DNA of 35,212 bases from Ignavibacteriae bacterium HGW-Ignavibacteriae-4 (GCA_002839765.1 PGYR01000030.1:1-35212), one strand, 5' to 3'; positions 7,097-14,728 are shown, counted from the first letter of the stretch. Numbers and translations: made by a program. The notes: generated from the sequence alone by a model not told the origin.

Positions 7097-7186
7097 ATAG
7101 TATTGACTATAAGTTTTGACTACGTTGTATGGCTTAATAATACATCTTCTAGAAATCATAGTCAATACTTTTGAGTTATGACTACG
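7097..7186. repeat. Res-like site with inverted and direct repeats
   Basis: ATAGTATTGACTAT (7097-7110) recurs inverted as ATAGTCAATACT (7158-7169). TTTTGACTACG (7114-7124) recurs directly as GTTATGACTACG (7175-7186). The array lies between the divergent resolvase and DUF262 genes, where resolvase binding sites are normally found, and it overlaps the resolvase promoter. Confidence 0.65.
7137..7165 (-). promoter_or_regulatory. Resolvase promoter overlapping the res-like site
   Basis: On the minus strand: TTGACT (7165-7160), a 17-bp spacer and TATTAT (7142-7137). The -35 box is part of the inverted repeat at 7158-7169, so resolvase binding could repress its own gene. Confidence 0.65.
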
Positions 7187-7339
7187 CATAAATACAATTT
7201 ATGTATTTGTGATAGAAAAATGAGTTAGTTTACAAATTTCGACAATATTCCCCTTACAAAAATGATAATAATGGTATATTTTTATAACAAGAGTTTGATT
7301 GCTAGTAATAATAAATTTCCAAATGGAGGCTGCCGACCA

Positions 7340-9895
7340 ATGGGGTTATATTTTTTAAAGGATGATGAAATAAGAGAAATCTTCAAATCCCATATAAAAA
7401 TCGAATCAAAAGTTGTTTCTATAGAGTCTCTTTTTGCTAATGTAAGACGTATGAATAATACGGTGTATGATCCTTACTATCAAAGAAATTATGTATGGGA
7501 AAAAGATAAGGCAACTTATTTCATAGAAAGCATCTTGCTGGGTACTGAGATACCTCCACTCGTATTCTTTAATACTGGTAGCATAATCGAAGTAATTGAC
7601 GGTAGACAGAGATTTGAAACAATAAAGAAGTTTATCAATAACGAATTTCACTTAACAGCTAAAGGTTTAAGTTCTATAAAAGGCTTTGCAAAAAAGAGTT
7701 TTAATGATCTATCACAAGAAATACAATCTACATTATGGGATACTACTTTGAGAATTATTGAATTTGGTGTTATTAATGAACCTAGACTTGATGAAAGAAA
7801 AGAGGACTTAATTAAGAAAGAGATTTTCAGAAGGTATAATTCAGGCATTACACCTTTGAAAAATTTCGAAATCGAAAAGGCTATATATATCGATGATAAT
7901 CTTAGTAGCTTTATGAAAAAACAATTAAAGAATTCGATGGTGTTTAAAAATATTTTAGAATTATTTTTTGTAGATAGGGATATGGAATTAATTGACAAAA
8001 CAGTCACCCTAGAAAAGGTAATGCAAAAATTGAGATTATTTTTGGTATTGCCTTTAATACCAATTAATTATTATGCTACAACTAACAAGAGAAAAGATCT
8101 CATTGCCAGGCTATATGAAAACATGTCAAATTATAATGATGATGTAGATAAATTTTACTTAAATTTTATCAATAAAATTAATATCTTGGTTGATATTAGG
8201 AATATTATTATAAAGAATAAATTAAACCATAACAGACTGGTTTTTGAGTGTCTATTTTGGGCAATCTCAATTATTGAAAAAGAAGGTATTAATGTTAGTA
8301 AAATCAAAGGAGAGACTTATCTAAGATTAACCAAATGTATTTCTAATAATATTGATAAATATGAAATGACGAATAGTCATTTCTATAAGGCGTTGATTGA
8401 AAGATTTAGTTTTACTGCTAAATTCTTTGAGAATGAGTATAAAATCAACTTAGACCTATATTTAAGTAATTATGATAAATTCAAGCCTGACTTAAAGGAA
8501 ATATTTAATGAAGATGATACTTCAAAACTAATGATTTATGACACATTAAGATTAAATAGACCTGATGCGTCAACCACAACTATAGAAGACATATGTAGGC
8601 AAATGCTTAAACGAAGATTTCTATTAAGACCATCGTATCAACGAGGAGAGATAATAAATAAAGCTAAATCGTCCTCGATAATTGAAAGTATTCTTTTGGA
8701 TATAAAAATACCTCCAATATTTATTTATAAAAGAGAAAGTGGTATCTCCGAAGTTGTAGACGGTCAACAAAGATTATTATCTATATTAGGTTTTATCGGA
8801 CAGGAGTTTATAGATGAAAATGGAAATCGTGTTAAGACTGAGAAAAACAATTTTTCACTATCTAAACTGACTATATTAAGTGAATATAATGGAATGAAAT
8901 ATCAGGATTTATCAGACCAAAAAAAAGACAAAATATTAGATTTTAACTTATCTATAGTAATTATTGATGAAAAGTTGAATCCACACTTTGATCCTATTGA
9001 TTTGTTTATTAGATTAAATAATAAACCATATCCTATAAAAGAAAACTCGTTCGAGATGTGGAACTCATATATAGATAAAGAAATTGTAACAACAATTAAA
9101 GAGAATACACGTAAACACTCTAAATGGTTTTATTCAAAGGTTAATAGCAAGAGAATGGAAGACGAAGAACTATATGCATCACTTGTTTATTTAGAATACA
9201 AGATTAAAGATATTAAAAATGAAGGGTTTGATATTGAAGATATAATAGATGTTTATGTGAGAAGTAATAGAATAAATGCACGGATTAAGCATAAAACCGA
9301 AATTACAAAGACACTTAATGAAGTAACAAATGAAGAGAGCACAAAATTAGAGTTTTTAAAGTGCATAAAAATCATTGAAACTTTTATAAAAAAAGTCAGG
9401 ACTATATTAATAGATAAGGATACAGAAAATGCAGACCAGTATTTAAGGGAAGAATTAGATAGGATGTTCACTCAAAACAGAAGGACATTTCAAAATTTTT
9501 ATACACTGTGGTATATATTATGTTATCTTAATTATGAAATGATAAAATATAATCGAATTAAAATAAAAGGAGACATAACTACGTTGTTTCAATTGATGAA
9601 AAATGTACCAGGAAATGATAATAAAAAGTTAGATGAGTTCTTATCATTAATTAAAGACCTTTGGTCAACGTATAGAATACAAGATAGAAACGTTATACTG
9701 TCAGAACAAGAAAAAGCAGAGCTGATTAAAATACAAAAAAACATTTGTCCAATTTGTAATAGCCCATTATTTTTCGGTGACGATATCCATATAGATCACA
9801 TTAAACCATTGGCTATTGGAGGTCGTGATTCAATAGTGAATTTACAAGCAACTCATAAAGATTGCAATCAAAAGAAAAACACGAAATATATATAA
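7340..9895 (+). CDS. Tandem DUF262 - HNH endonuclease protein, putative anti-phage nuclease
   Basis: From the ATG at 7340 (GGAGG at 7325-7329, 10-nt spacing) the protein has 851 aa. An earlier ATG at 7262 lacks a ribosome site. Two DUF262 domains are visible. The first is at about 25-110, with YYQRNYVWEKDKA and the signature DGRQR at 87-91. The second is at about 405-500, with SYQRGEI and DGQQR at 474-478. Both keep the motif needed for NTP hydrolysis in the DUF262 (ParB/Srx-like) fold. Long helical segments follow each. The C-terminus is a canonical zinc-supported HNH: CPIC (803-806), D819-H820, N834 and H839-xx-C842. DUF262 is known from the GmrS half of GmrSD type IV restriction and from SspE and BrxU, where it controls a nuclease. 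Those use DUF1524, whereas this protein carries a plain HNH. A defence role is inferred. The gene is strongly AT-rich and monocistronic. Confidence 0.85.
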   Translation: MGLYFLKDDEIREIFKSHIKIESKVVSIESLFANVRRMNNTVYDPYYQRNYVWEKDKATYFIESILLGTEIPPLVFFNTGSIIEVIDGRQRFETIKKFINNEFHLTAKGLSSIKGFAKKSFNDLSQEIQSTLWDTTLRIIEFGVINEPRLDERKEDLIKKEIFRRYNSGITPLKNFEIEKAIYIDDNLSSFMKKQLKNSMVFKNILELFFVDRDMELIDKTVTLEKVMQKLRLFLVLPLIPINYYATTNKRKDLIARLYENMSNYNDDVDKFYLNFINKINILVDIRNIIIKNKLNHNRLVFECLFWAISIIEKEGINVSKIKGETYLRLTKCISNNIDKYEMTNSHFYKALIERFSFTAKFFENEYKINLDLYLSNYDKFKPDLKEIFNEDDTSKLMIYDTLRLNRPDASTTTIEDICRQMLKRRFLLRPSYQRGEIINKAKSSSIIESILLDIKIPPIFIYKRESGISEVVDGQQRLLSILGFIGQEFIDENGNRVKTEKNNFSLSKLTILSEYNGMKYQDLSDQKKDKILDFNLSIVIIDEKLNPHFDPIDLFIRLNNKPYPIKENSFEMWNSYIDKEIVTTIKENTRKHSKWFYSKVNSKRMEDEELYASLVYLEYKIKDIKNEGFDIEDIIDVYVRSNRINARIKHKTEITKTLNEVTNEESTKLEFLKCIKIIETFIKKVRTILIDKDTENADQYLREELDRMFTQNRRTFQNFYTLWYILCYLNYEMIKYNRIKIKGDITTLFQLMKNVPGNDNKKLDEFLSLIKDLWSTYRIQDRNVILSEQEKAELIKIQKNICPICNSPLFFGDDIHIDHIKPLAIGGRDSIVNLQATHKDCNQKKNTKYI

Positions 9896-10525
9896 TCCAA
9901 AGGGTGAACATAATACTATTACCGTACTAGAGCTAATAGAAGCATATATTTTTATATTTATAATAAGGTTTTTTGTTTAACACTTTAAATATTATAACTA
10001 ATCGTTCGCATAACATGGAGAGTAGGACAGATGACTTCTTTTCTAAGAATTTATATAGATCGCATTCGTTTCGGTCATATTATGAAAGGTATGTTTAGAA
10101 GAGATATAAACACATGCTAACCTCTATTTTTAATATCAAAATTCAGTGGTTTAATTACATAAAATAGGGTATAGAATCAATTAAAAAAGGCAGGGATATA
10201 TTTTACTATACACTGCCTTAAATAGAGCCTTATTTCTTAAATAATTCAATTAAATTTTAATCAATTAGCATACATCAGCTATGGGATATTTCAATACATG
10301 AAAGAACAAACACTTAACTAAATATTAAAAATTAAAAATTATTAGGTGATAATAATTTTTACATTATTCGGAACAACATGTTCTGGATACAGCAACAGAA
10401 AAATAGAAAATTTGATGTTAAGAAATTTATGACTGATTTATCGAATTAAATATTAGACCAGTATTTATTACATCAACTACTTTTTCAACTAATTCTAAAG
10501 AGTTTTCCAATGCTTTAGAGGTAAA
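9896..10525. other. 630-bp AT-rich gap without a recognised gene
   Basis: Only short reading frames occur, for example ATG 10015 with 27 codons, without ribosome sites or family resemblance. The one clear structure is a minus-strand terminator at 10183-10219. The spacing suggests lost cargo or an RNA gene. Confidence 0.5.
10183..10219 (-). terminator. Minus-strand terminator with no upstream gene
   Basis: On the minus strand AAGGCAG pairs with CTGCCTT across a 19-nt loop and TTTTTT follows. No minus-strand protein gene precedes it between 10220 and 11800. Confidence 0.6.
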
Positions 10526-10557
10526 ATTATATCGAAGGATTGAAAAATCGATATAAT
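10526..10557. promoter_or_regulatory. 10-bp perfect inverted repeat, operator-like, before the J-domain gene
   Basis: ATTATATCGA (10526-10535) and TCGATATAAT (10548-10557) are exact inverted copies 12 nt apart, a centre distance of 22 bp (two helical turns). The right arm contains TATAAT (10552-10557), which could be the -10 of the gene starting at 10600. A dimeric regulator binding here would block that promoter. Confidence 0.55.
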
Positions 10558-10599
10558 AATAGATAGCAAACTAATTTTACTTCTTGGGGGGGTGAGTTT

Positions 10600-11388
10600 A
10601 TGACATTATATGAAATCTTAGAAGTTAGTCCAAATGCTTCAAAGGAAGTAGTTAAGATGGCTTATGAAACCTTAGCTAAAAAATATCAACTAGATAATCA
10701 GCCAAACGAATACAAACAACAAGCGGAGAGTATTCTGAAACTATTAAATGAGGCTTATTACACCCTTATAGATGATGAAAAACGGAAAAGGTATGATAAG
10801 CTAAGTACTTTTAATCAAAACGATGATATTTTAAATGACTATCAGCAAGAAATAAAAGATAATATACAACAAGATGATAATATACAACAAGATGATAATA
10901 TACAACAAGATGATAATATACAACAAGATGATAATATACTAACATCTAACAAAAAAAACGAGACGGAATTCTATTTTGGTTTTGGCGGCTGGTTATATTT
11001 AGTAGGGCTTCACTTAATATTAGGCTTAATTTCCAAACTTAAACTTGTTGAGGAGACAATACCTTTGCTTCATGAATCTACTTTTGCCCATCTATCTACA
11101 ATTATTTACACTGAACTTATAATGAATATATTTATCATTTTCTATATTATATTTGCACTTTATTTAATGTATAAATGCAAAAAGATGTTTCGTAATGTAA
11201 TGATTGGGTTCTACTTATTTAATCTATCAATAATATTAATTGATTATTTCATTGTTGCAGTTTTCTCGGATTTTGTAATAGATAAGCAACAAGCATTTGA
11301 AAATATTATTATTCCTGTTATCGCTTGTGCTATTTGGATACCGTATATGATTAAATCAAAAAGAATAAGGAATACATATATTCTTTAA
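10600..11388 (+). CDS. J-domain-like / DUF2569 membrane protein
   Basis: The protein has 262 aa. Residues 1-68 look like a J domain (LYEILEVSPNASKEVVKMAY, then LNEAYYTLIDDEKRKRYDKL), but the HPD tripeptide that stimulates DnaK is replaced by QLD in KKYQLDNQP. It is therefore unlikely to act as a normal DnaK cochaperone. Residues 87-112 are perfect DNIQQD repeats. The rest has four probable membrane helices (about 129-147, 171-191, 199-221 and 233-251) with the DUF2569 features GGWLYLVGL at the start and WIPYMIKSKRIRNTY at the end. The start follows GGGGGGGTGAG. Its role is unknown. Its place beside a putative defence nuclease makes a membrane-linked role in the element conceivable, but that is inference. 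Confidence 0.75.
   Translation: MTLYEILEVSPNASKEVVKMAYETLAKKYQLDNQPNEYKQQAESILKLLNEAYYTLIDDEKRKRYDKLSTFNQNDDILNDYQQEIKDNIQQDDNIQQDDNIQQDDNIQQDDNILTSNKKNETEFYFGFGGWLYLVGLHLILGLISKLKLVEETIPLLHESTFAHLSTIIYTELIMNIFIIFYIIFALYLMYKCKKMFRNVMIGFYLFNLSIILIDYFIVAVFSDFVIDKQQAFENIIIPVIACAIWIPYMIKSKRIRNTYIL
10861..10938 (+). repeat. Perfect 18-bp tandem repeat, 4.3 copies
   Basis: AATATACAACAAGATGAT is repeated four times without any change (10861-10932), with a partial fifth copy. It is in frame and encodes NIQQDD, linking the J-like domain to the membrane part. Perfect identity at DNA level points to recent slippage. Confidence 0.95.
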
Positions 11389-11883
11389 TGTACTTATTGA
11401 ACATGTGTAGTAATTAAAAAAGACAGTACCTTTCCTAACAATAAAGCTATTATTGTTAGATCTGTGATCATCTATAGGTTACTTAGCTATATTATCAAAA
11501 TTAACATTATTAATTTAGAAAATCAGTAAAGATTCAATTAAATAAGGTGAAGTATATACTCGACTTTAGACTGATAATAATTAAGGATTATTCCATTAAT
11601 AGATAAATTAAATAATTTGTTAGTGTATAATGCCAACAATTATAAATGACTGGTTTATCTCAAAGACTAACAAGAAAGATAACATCGCTCACCATAACAT
11701 ATTGTTAAGGATACATTACTTTTTTCTAATAAATTTTCAATAAAAATTCTTAAAAATGAAATATAGTAATGATAATGTTTATAATAGTTATAGATTTTAA
11801 AGTGCTAAAAATCTAGTTATAACAAGGGATTAAAGGAGTTTGAATAATGGAAGGTAAAGCAGTTTAAAGTATAGTATCTAACT
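11389..11883. other. Right-end gap of the element
   Basis: No recognisable gene is present. It contains a hairpin with a 9-bp stem (CTAACAATA 11435-11443, TATTGTTAG 11451-11459) lacking a U-run. Near 11833 there is a ribosome site followed by a six-codon frame (ATG 11847). Integrase arm-binding sites would be expected here but are not evident by eye. Confidence 0.5.
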
Positions 11884-11939
11884 CTCGAAATCGTGTGAAC
11901 CGCAAGGTTCCGTGGGTTCGAATCCCACTCTCTCCGCCA
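11884..11939 (+). repeat. attR: displaced 3' half of tRNA-Ser(CGA)
   Basis: It begins with the 15-base core CTCGAAATCGTGTGA. A variable arm ACCGCAAGGTTCC, a T-arm GTGGGTTCGAATCCCAC, an acceptor strand TCTCTCC and GCCA follow. There is no 5' half. Joined to the 5' half at 3329-3377 it would make a complete tRNA-Ser(CGA) with one G-U in the acceptor, so it is most likely the original chromosomal 3' end. Confidence 0.85.
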
Positions 11940-11949
11940 TTGAAAGAGT

Positions 11950-11983
11950 AAGGCTCCAGGGTTTTGACCCTGAAGCCTTTTTT
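11950..11983 (+). terminator. Original tRNA-Ser(CGA) terminator, now orphaned
   Basis: AAGGCT-c-CAGGGT pairs with ACCCTG-a-AGCCTT and TTTTTT follows. It lies 10 bp after the displaced tRNA 3' half. Confidence 0.88.
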
Positions 11984-12231
11984 GCTGCTTAACGGTCATC
12001 CTCACCAAGAAACATTGGAGAGACTGGCTGCTTAGTACAAACGCAACTTGGTAACTGCATCAGCGAGAGATAAGTCCAATTATTAAAGGCGTCTTGTTGG
12101 AGCATGGCAGTTAATGCGGCTGTGATCGTGGCCATATTGAATGATTTTGGGAAGGATTAATGAATGAAAATACTCAAGATAGCCAGTTATCATCGAGTTA
12201 ATTAAATGAACGAGAAGGTGGAGGAACAACG
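11984..12231. other. Gap before the HTH regulator
   Basis: No intact gene is present. A short frame reading MAVNAAVIVAILNDFGKD ends near 12159 and has no convincing start signal, so it may be the tail of a lost gene. The last 20 bases hold GGAGG for the next gene. Confidence 0.4.
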
Positions 12232-13266
12232 ATGATTACGTTGCAGCAGTCGGTTGATACCTTTATTAAAAAAACTACGAGATATAAAAGAACAAAAGCG
12301 AATCTAACAAATTTATTTATTTCATCATCACAAAAAGGGAAAAAGGACACCACTTTTGCTATATTTGAGCAAAGGGACGCCGTGAAAATCCTAGATAAAC
12401 CACTGACTGATCCTCTTGTATTGGGGACTTTGCCCCGGTTGATAAAAGAATCTGTCATAGCTTATAACAGCCAAAAAGAAACGGCCATCAATATATATCA
12501 GCAATATACCAAATTTGTCATAGATGAGTATTGTTTTGACCTCAGCATTACTTTTCCACCAATATTTTCTTCAAGCTTTGATAGACAGCTCTTTATTTTA
12601 AAACTTCTTCATGAGGGGCAATGGGAGGTAAACGATTTAGCGGATCATTTGTGGATGGGGGTGAGAACCATAGAGGCTGATATAGCCGCCTTAAAAGGGA
12701 ATGATGATAGTATTAGAATCATGGGTAATGTATTAGTGGTGGAAGGTATGGAAAGAAGAAGCAAGAAGCTCTCATTCCAATCGACCGTACATCCGCTTTT
12801 TCTTACGCCTAATCTGACACAGGTGGTCGTTATGCTCCAGGGCCTCAAAGTAATGGAAAATCATAAGGTATACCGAGTTTATGCCAGGCGTCTTGCGGTC
12901 AATATCTGGACACAGCTTTCTGATTATGGACGAAAGAGGATACTAATAGTAACTGGTTTGCTTTCCTTGGATGAATCACGGTATCGCGAGCTGGATCAGA
13001 ATTTTAATTCATCTCTTTTTGCGACAGAAGAGCAATGTTCTTATAGACACGGAGCAGAAAATGTTATGGATTACCTAAAGAATGGTAAGGAGTGTGTACT
13101 AGAAATAATGGAATTTCATGGTGACAGGAAAATTTTAAAAAAATGTATTATCAAAGGGCTTAATGAAAATTGGACACAAGTCACAATTCAGTGCGAAGAA
13201 GAGCATAAGATTATAAGTCTCGATAGTATTTTGAGTGTAGGGGAAAGCGAAGAATTATTATATTAG
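12232..13266 (+). CDS. Winged-HTH transcriptional regulator with WYL-like C-terminus
   Basis: The 344-aa protein starts at ATG after GGTGGAGGAACAACG. A DeoR/WYL-type helix-turn-helix lies at about 118-156 (FILKLLHEGQWEVNDLADHL, then GVRTIEADIAAL), followed by a beta wing (IRIMGNVLVVEG). The N-terminal 110 residues match no family I recognise. The C-terminal 60 residues (VLEIMEFHGDRKILKKCIIK, then ISLDSILSVGE) resemble the beta-rich ligand-sensing end of WYL proteins, but the WYL triplet itself is not visible. It probably binds DNA; the target is unknown. The gene lies just outside the element's right boundary and is less AT-rich. Confidence 0.6.
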   Translation: MITLQQSVDTFIKKTTRYKRTKANLTNLFISSSQKGKKDTTFAIFEQRDAVKILDKPLTDPLVLGTLPRLIKESVIAYNSQKETAINIYQQYTKFVIDEYCFDLSITFPPIFSSSFDRQLFILKLLHEGQWEVNDLADHLWMGVRTIEADIAALKGNDDSIRIMGNVLVVEGMERRSKKLSFQSTVHPLFLTPNLTQVVVMLQGLKVMENHKVYRVYARRLAVNIWTQLSDYGRKRILIVTGLLSLDESRYRELDQNFNSSLFATEEQCSYRHGAENVMDYLKNGKECVLEIMEFHGDRKILKKCIIKGLNENWTQVTIQCEEEHKIISLDSILSVGESEELLY

Positions 13267-13284
13267 GTCTTATAAGATATATAT

Positions 13285-13393
13285 GATTAAGGGATAGAAT
13301 CTTGAAGCTCAGCTTCATAGCCTAATTCTTAATCCGGTTCTATACTAAGAGTGTAGAAAACATTCTAAGAGCCGGAACAGAAGAAGGCTTTTT
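13285..13393 (+). promoter_or_regulatory. Structured leader with alternative hairpins before the GGCT-like gene
   Basis: Stem one pairs GATTAAG (13285-13291) with CTTAATC (13328-13334) around an inner hairpin TGAAGCT-c-AGCTTCA. Stem two pairs TCCGGTTCT (13333-13341) with AGAGCCGGA (13368-13376). A competing terminator pairs AAGAGCC (13367-13373) with GGCTTTT (13386-13392), followed by T-rich sequence. Stem two and the terminator share 13368-13373, so only one can form. It matches no riboswitch consensus that I can recall. Confidence 0.5.
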
Positions 13394-13424
13394 GTTTTTT
13401 GACAATGTTGGAGGGAGAAAAGTG

Positions 13425-13808
13425 ATGAAGCAAAACATAGTCTTTGTTTATGGTACTTTGATGCAGGATAGAGCTAATCATAACTCATACTTATCAGATG
13501 GACAGTTCATAGATAAAGCGGTGCTTCACGGATATGCCCTTTATGACCTTGGAAGCTATCCGGGTATAGTATTGGACTCACGGGATTCAGTTGTGGGCGA
13601 GATATACAGTATAGACCCTCATGTGCTAGCAAGGCTTGATGTTCTGGAAGGGGAAGGTGTTCTTTATCTAAGAAAGAAAGTGATAGTTGCTCAAAATACT
13701 GGAGAGAGGATTAAAGCATGGGCCTATATATGGAATGGCTCTATTTCCAGAAGGGTTAAGGTAGAAACGGAACAACAGCCTTGGAAACCAGAAAATGCGA
13801 AGATATAA
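13425..13808 (+). CDS. Gamma-glutamylcyclotransferase-like (AIG2/GGCT fold) protein
   Basis: The start ATG at 13425 follows GGAGGG (13410-13415) at 9-nt spacing; upstream TTG 13392 lies in the terminator U-run and is rejected. The product has 127 aa. The substrate-loop motif VYGTLM, the GSYPGIV turn and the VVGEIYSI strand are typical of the fold. The expected catalytic acid is Glu in LDVLEGEGVLYLRKKV. Members release 5-oxoproline from gamma-glutamyl-amine or peptide substrates; the exact substrate is not predictable. A second member of the same fold follows directly. Confidence 0.8.
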   Translation: MKQNIVFVYGTLMQDRANHNSYLSDGQFIDKAVLHGYALYDLGSYPGIVLDSRDSVVGEIYSIDPHVLARLDVLEGEGVLYLRKKVIVAQNTGERIKAWAYIWNGSISRRVKVETEQQPWKPENAKI

Positions 13809-13836
13809 AATTAATAATATAATGAAAGGAAAGATG

Positions 13837-14424
13837 ATGATGAAATACTATGCTTATGGTAGCTGTACAAACCTGAATTCTTTTAATGAAACACTTAATA
13901 CAGGGGGTTTTGATGGTCAGTATAAAATTATTAGTGTAGGAAGAAGTGAGGGGTACAAATTAGCGTTTACCCGCAAAATGAACAGCAGCTCAGGTGCCTT
14001 GGATATCATAGAATCAGCAGGCGACTATGTTTTGGGCGTGGTTTATGAGATTCCTGATGCCGCAATATCTACAATAAATAAAAGGGAGGGTTACCCAACG
14101 GCTTATAAACACTTAAAAATCAATGTCTCTCTGGGAGAAGAAAAGTTAGAGGTTCTAACCTATGTAGTGGTTGATAAACATCGTGAGGAAGTATGTCCTT
14201 CAAAAGAATACTATAACCGTGTTCTTGAAGGTATGAAGAATAGATTCCCTAAAACGTATATTAATCAATACTTCATAAGTCACTATAACGAAAAATTTGG
14301 AGGAACTGAGAGTTTATTGGGAGAAAGTAATCTGTATCATGACGCTGATCATGATGCCCAGTTCAAAAAGCAATCCTTGGGAGTTATTGAGGAGAATGAA
14401 TTATTCTATCGGCTTCTACGTTAA
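13837..14424 (+). CDS. Second gamma-glutamylcyclotransferase-like protein
   Basis: AGGA at 13827-13830 best fits ATG 13837 (six-nt spacing). ATGs at 13834 and 13840 are alternatives, and the far-upstream ATG 13795 would overlap the previous gene. The product has 195 aa and begins with KYYAYGSCTN, the glycine-rich loop of the GGCT fold. The probable catalytic Glu is in KREGYPTAYKH. The C-terminal 70 residues extend beyond the core and resemble the longer GGCT-like enzymes. Only 28 bp separates it from the preceding member, so the two form an operon. Confidence 0.78.
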   Translation: MMKYYAYGSCTNLNSFNETLNTGGFDGQYKIISVGRSEGYKLAFTRKMNSSSGALDIIESAGDYVLGVVYEIPDAAISTINKREGYPTAYKHLKINVSLGEEKLEVLTYVVVDKHREEVCPSKEYYNRVLEGMKNRFPKTYINQYFISHYNEKFGGTESLLGESNLYHDADHDAQFKKQSLGVIEENELFYRLLR

Positions 14425-14436
14425 ATAGCACAACAC

Positions 14437-14634
14437 TTGGGAAATGACAATGATGTGGTTAATCATATTAATCTAACTCCAGAAATGTTTCGGATATTGG
14501 TTAAATGCACAGAACTTGCATTTCGAGGGGAACTTGATTTTGGTCATAGAATTCCTAGAGGTCTGGTTAACAAACTCTCTTACGAATACCAAAGATTAAC
14601 CGGCCTAGATACGTCTATGGCTCAGTTAGAGTAA
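14437..14634 (+). CDS. Small hypothetical protein, 65 aa
   Basis: It begins with TTG and lacks a good ribosome site. It is acidic at the N-terminus, with a helical segment (TPEMFRILVKCTELAF) and no membrane region. It lies 12 bp after the GGCT pair and ends before a strong terminator, which supports a real gene in that operon. No family recognised. Confidence 0.45.
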   Translation: MGNDNDVVNHINLTPEMFRILVKCTELAFRGELDFGHRIPRGLVNKLSYEYQRLTGLDTSMAQLE

Positions 14635-14728
14635 TATATTACCCAAGAATATATACTTAAGACGATATCATCACTCGCCTAAAATTTAAGCAAATAATCC
14701 ATCAAAATCAAAAATCTTCGGTATAAGC

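Larger units (their letters stand above)
3363..11898. mobile_element. Integrative element in tRNA-Ser(CGA), about 8.5 kb
   Basis: Both boundaries carry the 15-base core CTCGAAATCGTGTGA (3363-3377 and 11884-11898), which starts in the tRNA anticodon loop. A tyrosine integrase sits 78 bp inside the left end and points toward the tRNA, which is the usual arrangement. Excisionase, Rep, a serine resolvase, a DUF262-HNH gene and a J-domain-like/DUF2569 gene follow. The interior is visibly more AT-rich than the flanks. No relaxase of conjugative type, type IV secretion, capsid or terminase gene is present, so it must be mobilised by another element or be a satellite or IME-like unit. The boundaries come directly from the repeat; the element class is inferred. 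Confidence 0.85.

Noticed and set aside
7262-7339. Upstream ATG extending the DUF262 protein by 26 aa
   Set aside because: No ribosome site; GGAGG lies before ATG 7340 and the added residues look non-coding.
10372-10384. GAAC-AACAT-GTTC as a possible LexA box
   Set aside because: Spacing is five bases; the Firmicutes SOS box needs four between GAAC and GTTC.
10337-10423. 28-codon frame MIIIFTLFGTTCSGYSNRK
   Set aside because: The P-loop-like look is superficial (no GKS/T), the frame is short and it lacks a good ribosome site.
11817-12008. 63-aa minus-strand frame containing WRREWDSNPR
   Set aside because: It is a translation of the antisense of the tRNA-Ser 3' half and its terminator, a familiar false protein from tRNA loci.
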